This document shows, one piece after another, positions 49,456 to 59,334 of a DNA stretch of 64,000 nt; the stretch's first letter is position 1, and each line of letters begins with the position of its first letter. Source of the DNA: Methanospirillum hungatei (lineage in GTDB: Archaea; Halobacteriota; Methanomicrobia; Methanomicrobiales; Methanospirillaceae); contig NZ_CP077107.1 of NCBI RefSeq assembly GCF_019263745.1, positions 620,001-684,000 on the forward strand, written 5' to 3'. Under the pieces are notes generated by a model, which worked only from the letters and a program-made list of their open reading frames with translations, ran no database searches and was not told the DNA's origin. A program made the translations under genes and the position numbers.

Positions 49456-50484
49456 TTAGAGACCAGAGTCACTATATACATCATAACAGGTAAGAATCAG
49501 CATACCAAATCCAAGAAATACTGCTATCGCCCAGATGAAAAATCCGATAACCGGAATAAAGAACAGAATATGCAGTATGATAAAACCAAGGATAAATCCC
49601 CAAATTAATCCTGTTTCTTTTTTCGCGATATTCAAAACCCACGAACCCAAGACTGCTCCAGACATGATAGTGGAAAGTGAGAGTCCTATAAGCATCAGAA
49701 GCATTAAGAGGCAGGCAATTGGTATTCCAATAAGAGTTATTAACAGAATTACAAAGAGAATGAAACCGATAACGAGTCCTGCGATCCCGGCAACTAATGA
49801 TAACAGAGTTTTTTCAGTTCCTGTTTTTACAAGTGCGGTAAAGAATGCCGGACAGATTTTTATGAGAATGATGCCCAAAATCAAAAATCCAATAAAGCAC
49901 AGGATCATTGCCATGGTAATGAAGGCTCCGACTGCCTCACCAATCTTATCTATATCAAAACCGGACTCATCTTCTTCTTCGATCGTTAAGTTGCCTTGGA
50001 TTGTTGCCTGGGTGGTATAGCCAGAAGCACTTATGATGGCATCTTTCGAGATAACGGTATTTTTACCGAGAACAACGGTGCCACCTGATGCAGCGATGTT
50101 TTCAGCATTTCCGGACATGGTAACTGATCCACCAACGGCCATCACCTTGCCGCCGACATTTCCGTTAATGTCTATATTCCCACCCGCAGCGAAAAGATCG
50201 GTTCCGACCGGAGCATTGACCTGAATCGTTCCACCTGCTGCTACAAGATTACGTTCTACCGGTTCATTTACGATAAGTGTTCCACCCGCCCATGTGATGC
50301 TCTTCACCGGTGCATTAACAATCATCGAGCCACCTGATGCAATGAGATCATCATCAATCGGCTCACTAATGACGATATTATCTCCGGACCTTGTATCAAA
50401 TGCAGACACTGGTGAGATAAAAAATCCGGTCAGAAAAATCAAAAACAGGATGAACAGGATTTTTTGAATCGTTGTTTTACTCAT
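49456..50484 (-). CDS. Bactofilin-like surface protein with C-terminal membrane domain
   Basis: A 342-residue protein from ATG 50484 (four residues after the first ATG). Signal peptide (ILFILFLIFLTGFFISPVSA), then residues 30-150 form a regular beta repeat with ASGGS, AAGGT, AAGGN, AVGGS and ASGGT every 16-20 residues. That is the polymer-forming (bactofilin/DUF583-type) beta helix. The C-terminal half has about five membrane helices (AFITMAMILCFIGFLILGII and others). Repeats of this type may make a surface scaffold. The orientation is unusual for bactofilins, which are cytosolic. Confidence 0.85.
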   Translation of the reverse strand: MSKTTIQKILFILFLIFLTGFFISPVSAFDTRSGDNIVISEPIDDDLIASGGSMIVNAPVKSITWAGGTLIVNEPVERNLVAAGGTIQVNAPVGTDLFAAGGNIDINGNVGGKVMAVGGSVTMSGNAENIAASGGTVVLGKNTVISKDAIISASGYTTQATIQGNLTIEEEDESGFDIDKIGEAVGAFITMAMILCFIGFLILGIILIKICPAFFTALVKTGTEKTLLSLVAGIAGLVIGFILFVILLITLIGIPIACLLMLLMLIGLSLSTIMSGAVLGSWVLNIAKKETGLIWGFILGFIILHILFFIPVIGFFIWAIAVFLGFGMLILTCYDVYSDSGL

Positions 50485-50539
50485 AATAACCTCCATCCGT
50501 CATTATGTAGGCTGAATGCAATAAAGATTTCTCCTTCGA

Positions 50540-50962
50540 TCATTCAGACGGCTTTGCGCCGCCCCCCATGTACATATTAAAATATTCAGAAAACCAATCC
50601 GCTTTTTCAAGTGATGCAAGTTCCGGAAGTCCGACCCAACGATATTCAGTATGTTCTTTGCTAATAGAGAGTCCACCAGAAAGAATGCTCCCTATCATGA
50701 CCAGGTGAACAACACGAAAATCTTCAGTCTCTTGCATAGCTGTCCCGGCAGCAGAGTGAACTACAACGGTAAATCCGGTCTCTTCCAAGATCTCTCGTTT
50801 GAGTGCCTCATCAAATGTTTCGCCGGCATCAATTTTTCCGCCAGGTAGTTCCCATTTTGCTGGATTGGTCTTTGATGATGAAGAACGTTTTAATACAAGA
50901 ATATGGCCCTGATTGTCAAACAGAATAAGACGGACACAGAGGGCAAAAGGTTTTCCTGTCAT
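50540..50962 (-). CDS. NUDIX hydrolase
   Basis: A 140-residue NUDIX enzyme with the full box GGKIDAGETFDEALKREILE then ETG (G-x5-E-x7-REUxEExGU). The N-terminal strands (FALCVRLILFDNQGHILVLK) and the C-terminal helix (LASLEKADWFSEYFNMY) fit 8-oxo-dGTP or ADP-ribose hydrolases; the substrate cannot be told. It is divergent from the flavodoxin-fold gene, with about 90 bases between. Confidence 0.93.
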   Translation of the reverse strand: MTGKPFALCVRLILFDNQGHILVLKRSSSSKTNPAKWELPGGKIDAGETFDEALKREILEETGFTVVVHSAAGTAMQETEDFRVVHLVMIGSILSGGLSISKEHTEYRWVGLPELASLEKADWFSEYFNMYMGGGAKPSE

Positions 50963-51048
50963 AGTACATGGTCAACGTTGATCCACAAAAAATTTCGGAA
51001 TTCTTTTTTGACCGAAAACCAGATATGACATACATAAACAAGAATTAT

Positions 51049-51645
51049 ATGGATATTTCGCTGATCTTAGCCCATCCGGACCAGAACAGCTTTAATCATG
51101 CCATTGCACATACCGCTCTTGATGCCCTTATCGATGGTGGTCATACTGTCCGATTTCATGATCTTTATAAAGAGTAATTTGATCCAATTTTGTATACTGA
51201 AGAGATACCTCGGGATACAGCTCTTGATCCAATTATTGCATGTCATTGTCATGAAATTGCAAATGCTGATGGTATCATTATTGTGCATCCTAATTGGTGG
51301 GGTCAGCCCCCCGCAATTCTCAAAGGATGGGTTGACCGGGTAATACGTCCGGGTATAGCATACCGGTTTTTAGAAGGAGATAATGGTGAAGGAATTCCGG
51401 TCGGTTTATTAAAAGCTCGTGCTGTGATAGTATTTAACACAGCCAATACACCAGAGGAACGGGAAAATGCTGTGTTTGGAGATCCACTAGAGCGAATATG
51501 GAAAGACTGTATCTTTGATCTGTGTGGTGTTTCACAGTTCCATCGGCGAATGTTCAGGATAATAGTTACTAGCGATGAAATCCGCAGAGCCAGTTGGCTC
51601 ACTGAAGTAAAAGAAATGGTTGTACAGGCTTTTCCAAAAGAATAA
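51049..51645 (+). pseudogene. NAD(P)H dehydrogenase (quinone)-like flavodoxin-fold protein, one in-frame stop
   Basis: From ATG 51049 the frame reads MDISLILAHPDQNSFNHAIA and HTVRFHDLYKE, then TAA at 51175-51177, and continues in the same frame with FDPILYTEEIPRDTALDPI, NADGIIIVHPNWWGQPPAIL, KGWVDRVIRPGIAYRF and so on to TAA 51643-51645. Together they give the NQO1/KefF-like flavoprotein of 199 residues (FMN loop in HPDQNSF, then HPNWWGQPPAILKGWVDR). A single nonsense codon (AAA or GAA to TAA) is the only lesion. The downstream part could start again only at internal codons and would lack the FMN loop. Confidence 0.85.
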
Positions 51646-53121
51646 TTATTTTTTTTTCAGCCAGGAACCAAACATCCCACGAACAATCTCTTTTCCGATC
51701 TGGGTACCAATATTTGTTGCAGTCCTGACCGCTATTGTTCCAACCACATCCCCGACATCTTTGGATTTTCTTCGTGTACTCCGGGAAGGAGTGGTATTTC
51801 TGGGTGCTGGTGTTGCATTTTTTTGTTTTTCAACAACTACTTCTCTCTCTCGTCCGGCTAATTCTTCAGCAGCAGAGTGGCGATTGATTTGTTCCTCATA
51901 TTTGCCATATAGTGGTGAGGATTGAATCTCTTTTTGTTGCTCAGGTTCAGTAAGGGGAGTGAGATTACTATGAGGAGGAAGCACAAGGGCCCGGTCAACC
52001 GGTGTTGGTACACCTGATTTATCTAACACTGATACCAATGCTTCCCCTATTCCAAGTTGTCCAATTATCTTTTCAGTATCAATCTTTGGATTTTGCCTGA
52101 AAGATTTTGCAGCAGTTTTAACTGCCCGCATCTCACCAGGAGTTGTAGCACGAAGTGCATGTTGGACCCGGTTTCCTAATTGTCCCAATACATCTTCAGG
52201 AATATCTCCAGGATTCTGAGTGATAAAGTATACACCAACTCCTTTTGATCTGATAAGTCGAACTATCTGAATGATCTTTTCTTCCAGTACCTTTGGAATA
52301 TCTGAAAAGAGAAGGTGAGCTTCGTCAAAGAAGAGAAGGAACTTTGGTTTCTCCAGATCTCCAACTTCTGGGAGATCATCATATAGTTCGGAGAGAAGCC
52401 AGAGAAGGAATGTAGAATAAATTTTCGGGCTTTTGATTAAACTACGTGCAGCAAGAAGATTGATAGTTCCTTTTCCATCGTGAACTGACATTATATCATC
52501 CAGTTCCAACGAAGGCTCACCGAAAAAAAGATCACCCCCCTGTTCTTCAAGAGTCAGAATGGCACGTTGAATGGCCCCAAGGGAAGCAGGAGTCATATTT
52601 CCATATTTCCCTTTTATTGCCGCAATATTCTCAAGAGCATAGGTAATGAGTGCGATAAGATCTGCAATATCTATCAGCAATAATTGGTTATCATCCGCGT
52701 ACCGAAAGAGCATGGACAATATACCAGTCTGTGTTTCATTCAGATCAAGAATTCTAGCGAGTAAAAGTGGACCCATTTCAGAAACAGTTGTTCTAACCGG
52801 ATGACCATCTTTCCCATAGAGATCCCAGTACCGAACAGGATATCCTTCGTAAGAAAAACCAGATAATTGCAAAAGAGAAGCACGTTCCTCGATTTTCTTA
52901 TTCCCACCACCAGGTCTGCACAGGCCGGAGAGATCACCTTTCATATCTGGTAAAAAAACCGGAACACCCATTGAACTATACTGTTCTACAAGAACACGAA
53001 GAGTTACCGTTTTTCCTGTTCCAGTTGAACCTGCTATTAAACCATGACGATTCGCCATGGATGGTTCGATAAAAATATCACTCTCTCCTTTTGCAATTGG
53101 AGAGGAAAGGAATCCTGCCAT
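51646..53121 (-). CDS. HerA-like DUF853 P-loop ATPase
   Basis: A 491-residue ATPase of the DUF853 (YjgR) family related to HerA/VirB4. Walker A is GLIAGSTGTGKTVTLRVLVE, Walker B FLLFFDEAHLLFSDIP and arginine-containing QNPGDIPEDVLGQLGNRVQH is the sensor region. The C-terminus is basic and low-complexity (PRNTTPSRSTRRKSKD). Family members are widespread and of unclear cellular role, possibly DNA-related. It is convergent with the flavodoxin-fold pseudogene; a T-run follows the last codon. Confidence 0.93.
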   Translation of the reverse strand: MAGFLSSPIAKGESDIFIEPSMANRHGLIAGSTGTGKTVTLRVLVEQYSSMGVPVFLPDMKGDLSGLCRPGGGNKKIEERASLLQLSGFSYEGYPVRYWDLYGKDGHPVRTTVSEMGPLLLARILDLNETQTGILSMLFRYADDNQLLLIDIADLIALITYALENIAAIKGKYGNMTPASLGAIQRAILTLEEQGGDLFFGEPSLELDDIMSVHDGKGTINLLAARSLIKSPKIYSTFLLWLLSELYDDLPEVGDLEKPKFLLFFDEAHLLFSDIPKVLEEKIIQIVRLIRSKGVGVYFITQNPGDIPEDVLGQLGNRVQHALRATTPGEMRAVKTAAKSFRQNPKIDTEKIIGQLGIGEALVSVLDKSGVPTPVDRALVLPPHSNLTPLTEPEQQKEIQSSPLYGKYEEQINRHSAAEELAGREREVVVEKQKNATPAPRNTTPSRSTRRKSKDVGDVVGTIAVRTATNIGTQIGKEIVRGMFGSWLKKK

Positions 53122-53261
53122 GTGAGTATATGAGAATTGGTTCCAGATAATTCTTTATGATCAGTTAGAAGGAGGAAATTATGGAATGCGAACAAGGAAA
53201 ATTTTGATCGCCTACTACGAGTTTTAAGATGTTATTGTAATGTCAGAGTAATGTCAGACTT

Positions 53262-55187
53262 TTAAATTCTCCATTTTCCCTGGGGAATATACATCTCAAA
53301 TCTTACCCCTTTTCCATGTTCTCCACATTCACAGATGGAAATACCAGTCATAGCAAGGATTTCTTTGATCAGGAATAATCCAAGACCAGTATTTTTTCCA
53401 AATCCTTCTTCGAATATTTTATGTTTTTCTGTATCTGGAACTCCCCCGCCATCATCCTCATACAGAACATACAAATCTCCATTCCGCCTTTCAGATCGAA
53501 AACGAACTGATTGCACATCCTTCCCATGACGAATGGTGTTATCAATTAGATTTTCAAAAACTTTTTCAATCAGCGGATCGGCGAATATCTGTACATTTTC
53601 TCCGATAAATGAGTAAATTGTAGGCTCAACCCGATGGTATTTGGCAGCATTATAACAGAGTGAACGAAGGTAAAACCAATTTGGCTCCAAAATCCCAATG
53701 GTCTGATATTCAAACGTAGTTTGCAACTGGTCAAGAATATTTTTACAAGGATTAATCGCCCTTTTGAGCAACTCTGCTTCAGACTCAGGAATGTCACCTG
53801 AACTTACCAGATCAACGATTGCCATAATAGTCGCGAGTTCATTTTTAATGTCATGACGAGTTATTGAAGATAAGATCTTTAATTTATTCTGTGCCTGAAG
53901 AAGTGCAGTTTTTCTTTCGAATTCTTTGGTAATATCCCTGAATATGGTCATAACAGAAATAGAATCCTCCATCGACATAGAAATTGCAGCAACCTCTACA
54001 GGTACTTCGGATCCATCTTTCTTTAAAAAGAACTCTTTCACAAATGGATTTTCAATGGTTCCAGTTCGTGATATTCGATACGATAACTGATCACGACATC
54101 TGGGATGAACGACGTCGAGGGATCCTACCCCGGTAAGTTCAGCAGGATCACTATACCCTAAGATATGTGCAGCCATTGGGTTTACATAATGGATGTGATC
54201 ATTGTGGTGTATGATAACCCCGTCAGGAAGATGCTCAATAAATCCCCGAAATTTCCGCTCACTTTTTGATAAAAGATCCTTTTGTTTTTCAATTTCATCA
54301 AAACTTGCCCGGATCTCTTCATTTTGTGCAGCAATCTCTTCATACGATGATGCAAGCTCTTCGTATTTACGTTGTAATTCGAGTTCGAGTTCTTTTCGTA
54401 TGGTAATATCCCGAAGGGTTTCTATTGCCCCTATAGTGCAGTCATGCTCATCATACAAAGGACTTGCTTTGATCCAGACCGTTCGGTCCTGAAGAGAACC
54501 GATGTCCATCTGGGTTTCTGCAGTAACTGTCCTTGCATCACTGTGGATATGATAATACCATTTTTGAATCGGGATTTCAGGAGATAAAATATAATCTGCT
54601 AGAGACAGGCGAGGCATCCCAAAAATTACCTGTGAATATTCTGAAAGGTTTCTCCCAATCATCTCCAATTCATGAAATCCTGTTAAAGATTCCATCTCTT
54701 TGTTCCAGGCAATAATTACCCTCTGCTCATTTATTGCAAAAGTAGGATCAGGAAGATGATTGATGATAGCCTTTGATTGATAACTGACCCGTTGTAATTC
54801 CAATTCAGCCCGCCTTTTTCCGACGGCTTTTTGGATCATATTAAATAGTTCTGTAAATTGAGATTTTGGAGGGCCACCTTTCTGAAGATAAAAATCTGCC
54901 CCGCTATTTATCGCGTCAATGACAACTTCTTCCCTTCCCTTTCCTGTAAAAAGGATAAAGGGTTCATAGAACTGAGATTTTCGTAAATTTTTCAAAAAAG
55001 TAATGCCATCCATTGTGGGCATCTGGTAGTCTGAAATGATAATGTCAAATGTTGAGATCTTCAGATAATGAAAGGCCTCTTCCGGAGATGAAACGGTTGT
55101 AACAGACAAATTCCAGTACTTCTGAAGAAAGACCTGTCCAAGTTCTAGTAAATCAGGTTCATCATCGACATAGAGAACTGAATACAT
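53262..55187 (-). CDS. Hybrid histidine kinase: receiver-PAS-PAS-HisKA-HATPase
   Basis: A 641-residue protein with an N-terminal receiver domain: VDDEPDLLELGQVF, D53 in IIISDYQMP, and LFTGKGREEVVIDAINSGAD. Two PAS domains follow (about 140-275, with a coiled coil at residues 275-320, and about 325-440). The kinase part has TRHDIKNELATIMAIVDL (phospho-His) and FENLIDNTIRHG, YEDDGGGVPD and NTGLGLFLIKEILAM. The receiver at the front is typical of methanogen kinases. The architecture is the same as the pseudogene kinase at 59543. The input signal is unknown. Confidence 0.93.
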   Translation of the reverse strand: MYSVLYVDDEPDLLELGQVFLQKYWNLSVTTVSSPEEAFHYLKISTFDIIISDYQMPTMDGITFLKNLRKSQFYEPFILFTGKGREEVVIDAINSGADFYLQKGGPPKSQFTELFNMIQKAVGKRRAELELQRVSYQSKAIINHLPDPTFAINEQRVIIAWNKEMESLTGFHELEMIGRNLSEYSQVIFGMPRLSLADYILSPEIPIQKWYYHIHSDARTVTAETQMDIGSLQDRTVWIKASPLYDEHDCTIGAIETLRDITIRKELELELQRKYEELASSYEEIAAQNEEIRASFDEIEKQKDLLSKSERKFRGFIEHLPDGVIIHHNDHIHYVNPMAAHILGYSDPAELTGVGSLDVVHPRCRDQLSYRISRTGTIENPFVKEFFLKKDGSEVPVEVAAISMSMEDSISVMTIFRDITKEFERKTALLQAQNKLKILSSITRHDIKNELATIMAIVDLVSSGDIPESEAELLKRAINPCKNILDQLQTTFEYQTIGILEPNWFYLRSLCYNAAKYHRVEPTIYSFIGENVQIFADPLIEKVFENLIDNTIRHGKDVQSVRFRSERRNGDLYVLYEDDGGGVPDTEKHKIFEEGFGKNTGLGLFLIKEILAMTGISICECGEHGKGVRFEMYIPQGKWRI

Positions 55188-55576
55188 ACATACAACAATT
55201 TATTTTTTACTAACTGACGAAATAGATGCTGATCTGTTCAGCGGATTAGAACCCAGGTATATACGCTTTTATAGAATGAGATCTTCAGACAATTTCCCCT
55301 GTACGCTACATCAGGAGATATATGCAAAATCCAATTGACTTTTAATAGGAATGGATAATTTAAAAAACGAAAGTAATAACGTGATTTTTTGAAGATTTGT
55401 CGCCTGGCACTAACAAATATGGATCACAAGTGGATTTTACCGTACTTCACCTATTAAACGCCCTCAGCCAGGCGGTGCCATAATAATGTACCGTTTCCGG
55501 GTTGTCCCGAAGATCACTCTATGAGACCTCATCGTATCACCCGGGGACCTATGGAAACGAGGAGAAGGCACTATAT
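55188..55576. other. Intergenic stretch with a possible gene remnant
   Basis: About 390 bases between pyrC and the kinase gene, both on the minus strand. The part next to pyrC (55440-55530) can be read on the minus strand as DLRDNPETVHYYGTAWLRAF with a stop after N-R, which looks like a protein C-terminus, but it is preceded by TAG. The AT-rich part next to 55187 holds the kinase promoter. No RNA gene was identified. Confidence 0.4.
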
Positions 55577-56914
55577 CTATATTGGTTTTTCGAGTGTATA
55601 ACCTCTTCCCGGAATCCACAGCGAGAGACCAGGATCATCTGCTAATGAAGTTTGATGAATATCACATCTTGAACTACTCAAATCAGGCTGGATAAATTCC
55701 CCCCCGTCAAAAACAATCGCTCCCCTTAATATTGTAATTTCCGGAAATATCGCTTTCATACCTTCAAAGGGAGTCCACTTCGCACGACTATGGAGACTGT
55801 CAGCATGTATTGTTGTGCAATCTTCCGGATATATTGCAAAGTCTGCACGGTTTCCAGGTAAAAACCCTGCAGGTGAAAGACCAAGCATTTCAGACGGGTT
55901 TGTGGAAGTTTTCTGGATAATTTCAGGAATCGTTATTTTTTTCTCAACCATCCATCCCATAAGGAGAGGAATCATCGTTTCAACTCCAGGAATTCCTGAT
56001 GGCGCCTTTTCAAACGATTGATCCTTATCTTCAATACTATGAGGGGCATGATCTGATCCAATGACATCGATGCGATCCCAACATGAGAATACTTCTTTCC
56101 TGGTTTTTTCAGATCGAAGAGGAGGATTCACTTTCCCTCTTGGATCATCGGGTGAAAAAGTATCTTTTGACAAAAATAGATGATGAGGTGTAACCTCAAC
56201 AGTTGCTGTTCCTACTGGAACTGACTGAATGGCCTGTGCAGATGAGAGATGGCAGAAATGAAGATTACATTGACTTGAATTCAAATTCAGGACATCCTGA
56301 ACAGTCTGGACTTCGCCTGATACTGATCGAAGAGCATCATGACGAGTCAGAGAATCATCTGTTCCTTCAGTAACCTGTTCAGCATGAATTGTCATGATGC
56401 CATTCCAGGATGATATCTGTTTCATGGTCTTTGAAAGTACCTCAAAATCTACCGCCTCACCATAACTAGAAGGCCCGGCAAATGTCTCCCCAAATGCAAA
56501 TACTCCAGCTCTATACATTCCGGTAAGATCTGAATCTCCAGTAACTGCACCATTGATTGCAAACCGACAATAAGCCTGTGAGGCTGCAAGAAATACCCGG
56601 TCCCTGACAAGGTCCGGTGAGATCAGCGGGGGAATGGTATTTGGTTGATCAACAACAGCAGTAACACCTCCAGCGATGGCACTCTTCGTTCCACTTTCCC
56701 ATGTTTCTTTAAATTTTTGTACACCATCACGCATATGAACGTGCAAATCCGTTCCGGCTGGAAGAACAGTAGTGTCCTGACAGAAAATCTCAACATCACC
56801 TCTTCCTGCAGCACCAATGTGAAGGACCAGACCATCCCGAATGGTTATATCTGCAACTCTCCCTCCAGGAATGAGAACGTCTCTGAGGATGAGAGTTTCC
56901 TGTTGATCTCCCAT
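55577..56914 (-). CDS. pyrC: Dihydroorotase (PyrC)
   Basis: A 445-residue amidohydrolase. GTDLHVHMRDGVQKFKETWE is the metal-binding H-x-H motif, SAIAGGVTAVVDQPNTIPPL the conserved loop, and GSDHAPHSIEDKDQSFEKAP the final Asp motif. The central lysine of binuclear sites is not certain by eye. It closes carbamoyl-aspartate to dihydroorotate in pyrimidine synthesis. The gene stands 36 bases after the DUF4349 gene stop, and the two may share a transcript. Confidence 0.92.
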   Translation of the reverse strand: MGDQQETLILRDVLIPGGRVADITIRDGLVLHIGAAGRGDVEIFCQDTTVLPAGTDLHVHMRDGVQKFKETWESGTKSAIAGGVTAVVDQPNTIPPLISPDLVRDRVFLAASQAYCRFAINGAVTGDSDLTGMYRAGVFAFGETFAGPSSYGEAVDFEVLSKTMKQISSWNGIMTIHAEQVTEGTDDSLTRHDALRSVSGEVQTVQDVLNLNSSQCNLHFCHLSSAQAIQSVPVGTATVEVTPHHLFLSKDTFSPDDPRGKVNPPLRSEKTRKEVFSCWDRIDVIGSDHAPHSIEDKDQSFEKAPSGIPGVETMIPLLMGWMVEKKITIPEIIQKTSTNPSEMLGLSPAGFLPGNRADFAIYPEDCTTIHADSLHSRAKWTPFEGMKAIFPEITILRGAIVFDGGEFIQPDLSSSRCDIHQTSLADDPGLSLWIPGRGYTLEKPI

Positions 56915-56949
56915 GATATTACTTATGTACGTATCAGCTCAGAATATCA

Positions 56950-57828
56950 TTACTCTGTCTTCCCTATTTTCCACCGCTTGTAAAGTACATATCCTGCTCC
57001 TCCCACGAGAACCAGAGGAAGAATCGTAAGTATTGCTATGAAGAGCCACACAACTGTGTTTACAAAACCAGCAATTCCTTCACTGATGACTGAAGGAAGT
57101 GAATACCCACCTGGGGTTTCAAGTTGCGCAGGTTCTGAAAGACCGACCGTTATCGTCGAGAGTGAAATACGGTTATCAAGATATTTCATTTTTCCGACAA
57201 TCCGGTCAAGTTCTACCTGGACTCGTTCAATCTCTTTTTGTACTTCAAGTATTTCTGATACATTTTGTCCTTTCGTCAGTAACCTGTTATACTGATCGAG
57301 TTGATATGACAAAGCATCACGTTGTGCCTGGAGATCCACATATTCTTCAGTCACATCCTCAGCATTCACCGAGCTCGAAAGAATTATCCCAATTGCTGAT
57401 ATCTCTGAAATTGCCAGATCAAAATGTTCGGCAGGAATCCGAATGGTGACTGTTCCGGAATACCGGTTTTTGCTGGTTGCCTGAACAGATGATGACTGAA
57501 CAAGACCATCAAACTTTTTTGCAATCTCCTGAACTTCCCCTGTTGAAAATGTAACATTTTTAACTTCAAGCTGAATATTTGCAGTTCTGATAATTTTTTG
57601 TTCATGTAAGGATTGTTCTAAAGGTATCTCTCCACCATAAGATGAAGAAGGTGCATTTTTGACATCTGGAGATGGGCTATATGCATATTCTTCACTTACA
57701 TATCCACTATCAAGAGAAAATGCCTCTTTTGTCTTTGGATTGGACTGCGAACCTTCAAAACCTATACATCCGGCAAAAAGAAGTGTACCGGTAAGAATCA
57801 ATAGACTCAATACAACATACAATTTCAT
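56950..57828 (-). CDS. DUF4349 lipoprotein
   Basis: A 292-residue protein with a lipobox at the start (LTGTLLFAGCIGFEGSQ), a beta-rich DUF4349 domain (QIIRTANIQLEVKNV-like then KNRYSGTVTIRIPAEHFDLA), a coiled coil at about 185-225 (VSEILEVQKEIERVQVELDR) and a C-terminal membrane helix (TVVWLFIAILTILPLVLVGG). It should be anchored at both ends, which would place the coiled coil outside. Its function is unknown. Confidence 0.9.
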   Translation of the reverse strand: MKLYVVLSLLILTGTLLFAGCIGFEGSQSNPKTKEAFSLDSGYVSEEYAYSPSPDVKNAPSSSYGGEIPLEQSLHEQKIIRTANIQLEVKNVTFSTGEVQEIAKKFDGLVQSSSVQATSKNRYSGTVTIRIPAEHFDLAISEISAIGIILSSSVNAEDVTEEYVDLQAQRDALSYQLDQYNRLLTKGQNVSEILEVQKEIERVQVELDRIVGKMKYLDNRISLSTITVGLSEPAQLETPGGYSLPSVISEGIAGFVNTVVWLFIAILTILPLVLVGGAGYVLYKRWKIGKTE

Positions 57829-57895
57829 GCACTATACTGGTGAGATATGAATAAAAGAGCACTGTTGACTTCAGAATATTCTGAAGTCACATTTT

Positions 57896-58339
57896 TCATC
57901 GAACAACTATTGTTGATACCTTTGCATGACTCAGAATATATGTACTCACGCTACCAAGCAAAATTCTGGCCCCCAGTCCCTTTCCGGTAGACCCAACTGC
58001 GATTAGATCTGCTCCGATCTCATCCGCGGCAGTTAAAATCTCATTTCTTGGATCACCGGTCCTTACAATCACTTCTACATCCACTCCCCGATCATGAGCA
58101 AGTTCTTTCACCCGACTGATAACCTGCTCTTTCTCATCCTGAACGATACGTTCACGAATTTCATGGAGTGTTGATATACCCTCATATCCTGCAGCTCCGT
58201 CGATTGCAGCATATTTTGATGGAGAGATAACATATAAGGCACATGCTCTTCCTTCCTCTTTGATATGCTCTAAAACCCAGATTAATGCATTATATCCTTC
58301 AGGCGATCCATCAACAGCAACAAGCATTGTTCCTGACAT
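57896..58339 (-). CDS. Universal stress protein (UspA family)
   Basis: A 147-residue protein with LVAVDGSPEGYNALIWVLEH at the start and the ATP-binding loop G-x2-G-x9-G-S near the end (VGSTGKGLGARILLGSVSTY). It is an ATP-binding member of the family that helps cells survive stress; the target is unknown. It is divergent from the DUF2179-type gene and lies 68 bases from the DUF4349 gene start on the same strand. Confidence 0.95.
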   Translation of the reverse strand: MSGTMLVAVDGSPEGYNALIWVLEHIKEEGRACALYVISPSKYAAIDGAAGYEGISTLHEIRERIVQDEKEQVISRVKELAHDRGVDVEVIVRTGDPRNEILTAADEIGADLIAVGSTGKGLGARILLGSVSTYILSHAKVSTIVVR

Positions 58340-58461
58340 ACGTGAATGGTTATATACCCAAGACCATATGAGGATACCGAAATGAAGATCATTTATGGAT
58401 CAGGACCAGAGATCATCTATAATTAGCTGCAAGCCTGAATATTGACCTGAAAGGATTACGT

Positions 58462-59064
58462 ATGGACATAGGATTCTTATCAACAGACATTTTCGCATTT
58501 GTCGTAATTCCACTCTTGATCTTCTTTGCCCGAATAGTGGATGTGTCTATTGGTACTATCCGGTACATCATGATATCCCGGGGATTTAAGTATATTGCAC
58601 CCATTTTTGGTTTTTTTGAAGTGACAATCTGGCTTCTTGCAATAGGACAGGTCATGGCAAATATCACAAATCCGATCTGCTATATTGCCTATGGAGCAGG
58701 ATTTGCTTCAGGAACATACATCGGTATGGAGATAGAAGAGCGAATGAAACTGGGTATGGCAATTATCCGTCTCATTACCCCACTCCCCGCCACTGACTTT
58801 GTCGCCCGTTTACGTCAGTATGGATATGGAGTAACAAACATTTCTGCAGAGGGAGCAAATGGACAAGTCACCATCATATTCATGGTCGTAAAGCGATCAA
58901 AGATACCCCATCTTATACCGCTCATTCGTGATTTTAATCCTCATGCATTTTATACGATAGAAGATGTCCGATCTGCTTGTGAGGGGATTTTCCCAATAGA
59001 AATGAATAATGATCCCTTTTCAGTTTTTAAAAGACCATTTTATTTTATTGGTAAAAGAAAATAA
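58462..59064 (+). CDS. UPF0316/DUF2179-domain membrane protein
   Basis: A 200-residue protein with three N-terminal helices (FVVIPLLIFFARIVDVSIGT, YIAPIFGFFEVTIWLLAIGQ and CYIAYGAGFASGTYIGMEIE) followed by a cytosolic DUF2179-like domain (GYGVTNISAEGANGQVTIIF and RSKIPHLIPLIRDFNPHAFY). Fits the UPF0316/DUF5698 family. In other family members the C-terminal part may bind nucleotides such as c-di-AMP, but that is not shown. It lies alone on the plus strand. Confidence 0.9.
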   Translation: MDIGFLSTDIFAFVVIPLLIFFARIVDVSIGTIRYIMISRGFKYIAPIFGFFEVTIWLLAIGQVMANITNPICYIAYGAGFASGTYIGMEIEERMKLGMAIIRLITPLPATDFVARLRQYGYGVTNISAEGANGQVTIIFMVVKRSKIPHLIPLIRDFNPHAFYTIEDVRSACEGIFPIEMNNDPFSVFKRPFYFIGKRK

Positions 59065-59082
59065 AACTTTTAACCACTTAAT

Positions 59083-59334
59083 TCATTGCGCCATCCAAAT
59101 CTTCCCATTGACCCCATTGTGATGACCATTATAGGGTTCTGCTTCAATAAATTCCATCATTTCATCCGGAGTAAAATGATACCGACAAGGTACTGTTTGA
59201 TCGTCATACTCCCATCGCTCTATTTTTTCCGGAAATAATGTCTCTTCATGAAGAGTACAGAATTCTTCCAGCGTATTGTAAAAGACACATTCTTCACACG
59301 AGCGGATTTGCCTGATATAAACTGGAGGTATCAT
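59083..59334 (-). CDS. Small Cys/His protein, unknown
   Basis: An 83-residue acidic protein with Cys residues at the start (SCEECVFYNTLEEFCTLHEE) and one in the middle (VPCRYHFTPDEMMEF), a spacing that suggests an iron-sulfur or zinc site. No family is recognised. The ATG start at 59334 lies ahead of an AT-rich promoter shared with the divergent kinase gene. Confidence 0.65.
   Translation of the reverse strand: MIPPVYIRQIRSCEECVFYNTLEEFCTLHEETLFPEKIERWEYDDQTVPCRYHFTPDEMMEFIEAEPYNGHHNGVNGKIWMAQ

Noticed and set aside
55440-55576. Structured RNA (SRP or RNase P RNA)
   Set aside because: The GC-richer stretch lacks the conserved loops of those RNAs; a protein C-terminus on the minus strand fits better, though weakly.
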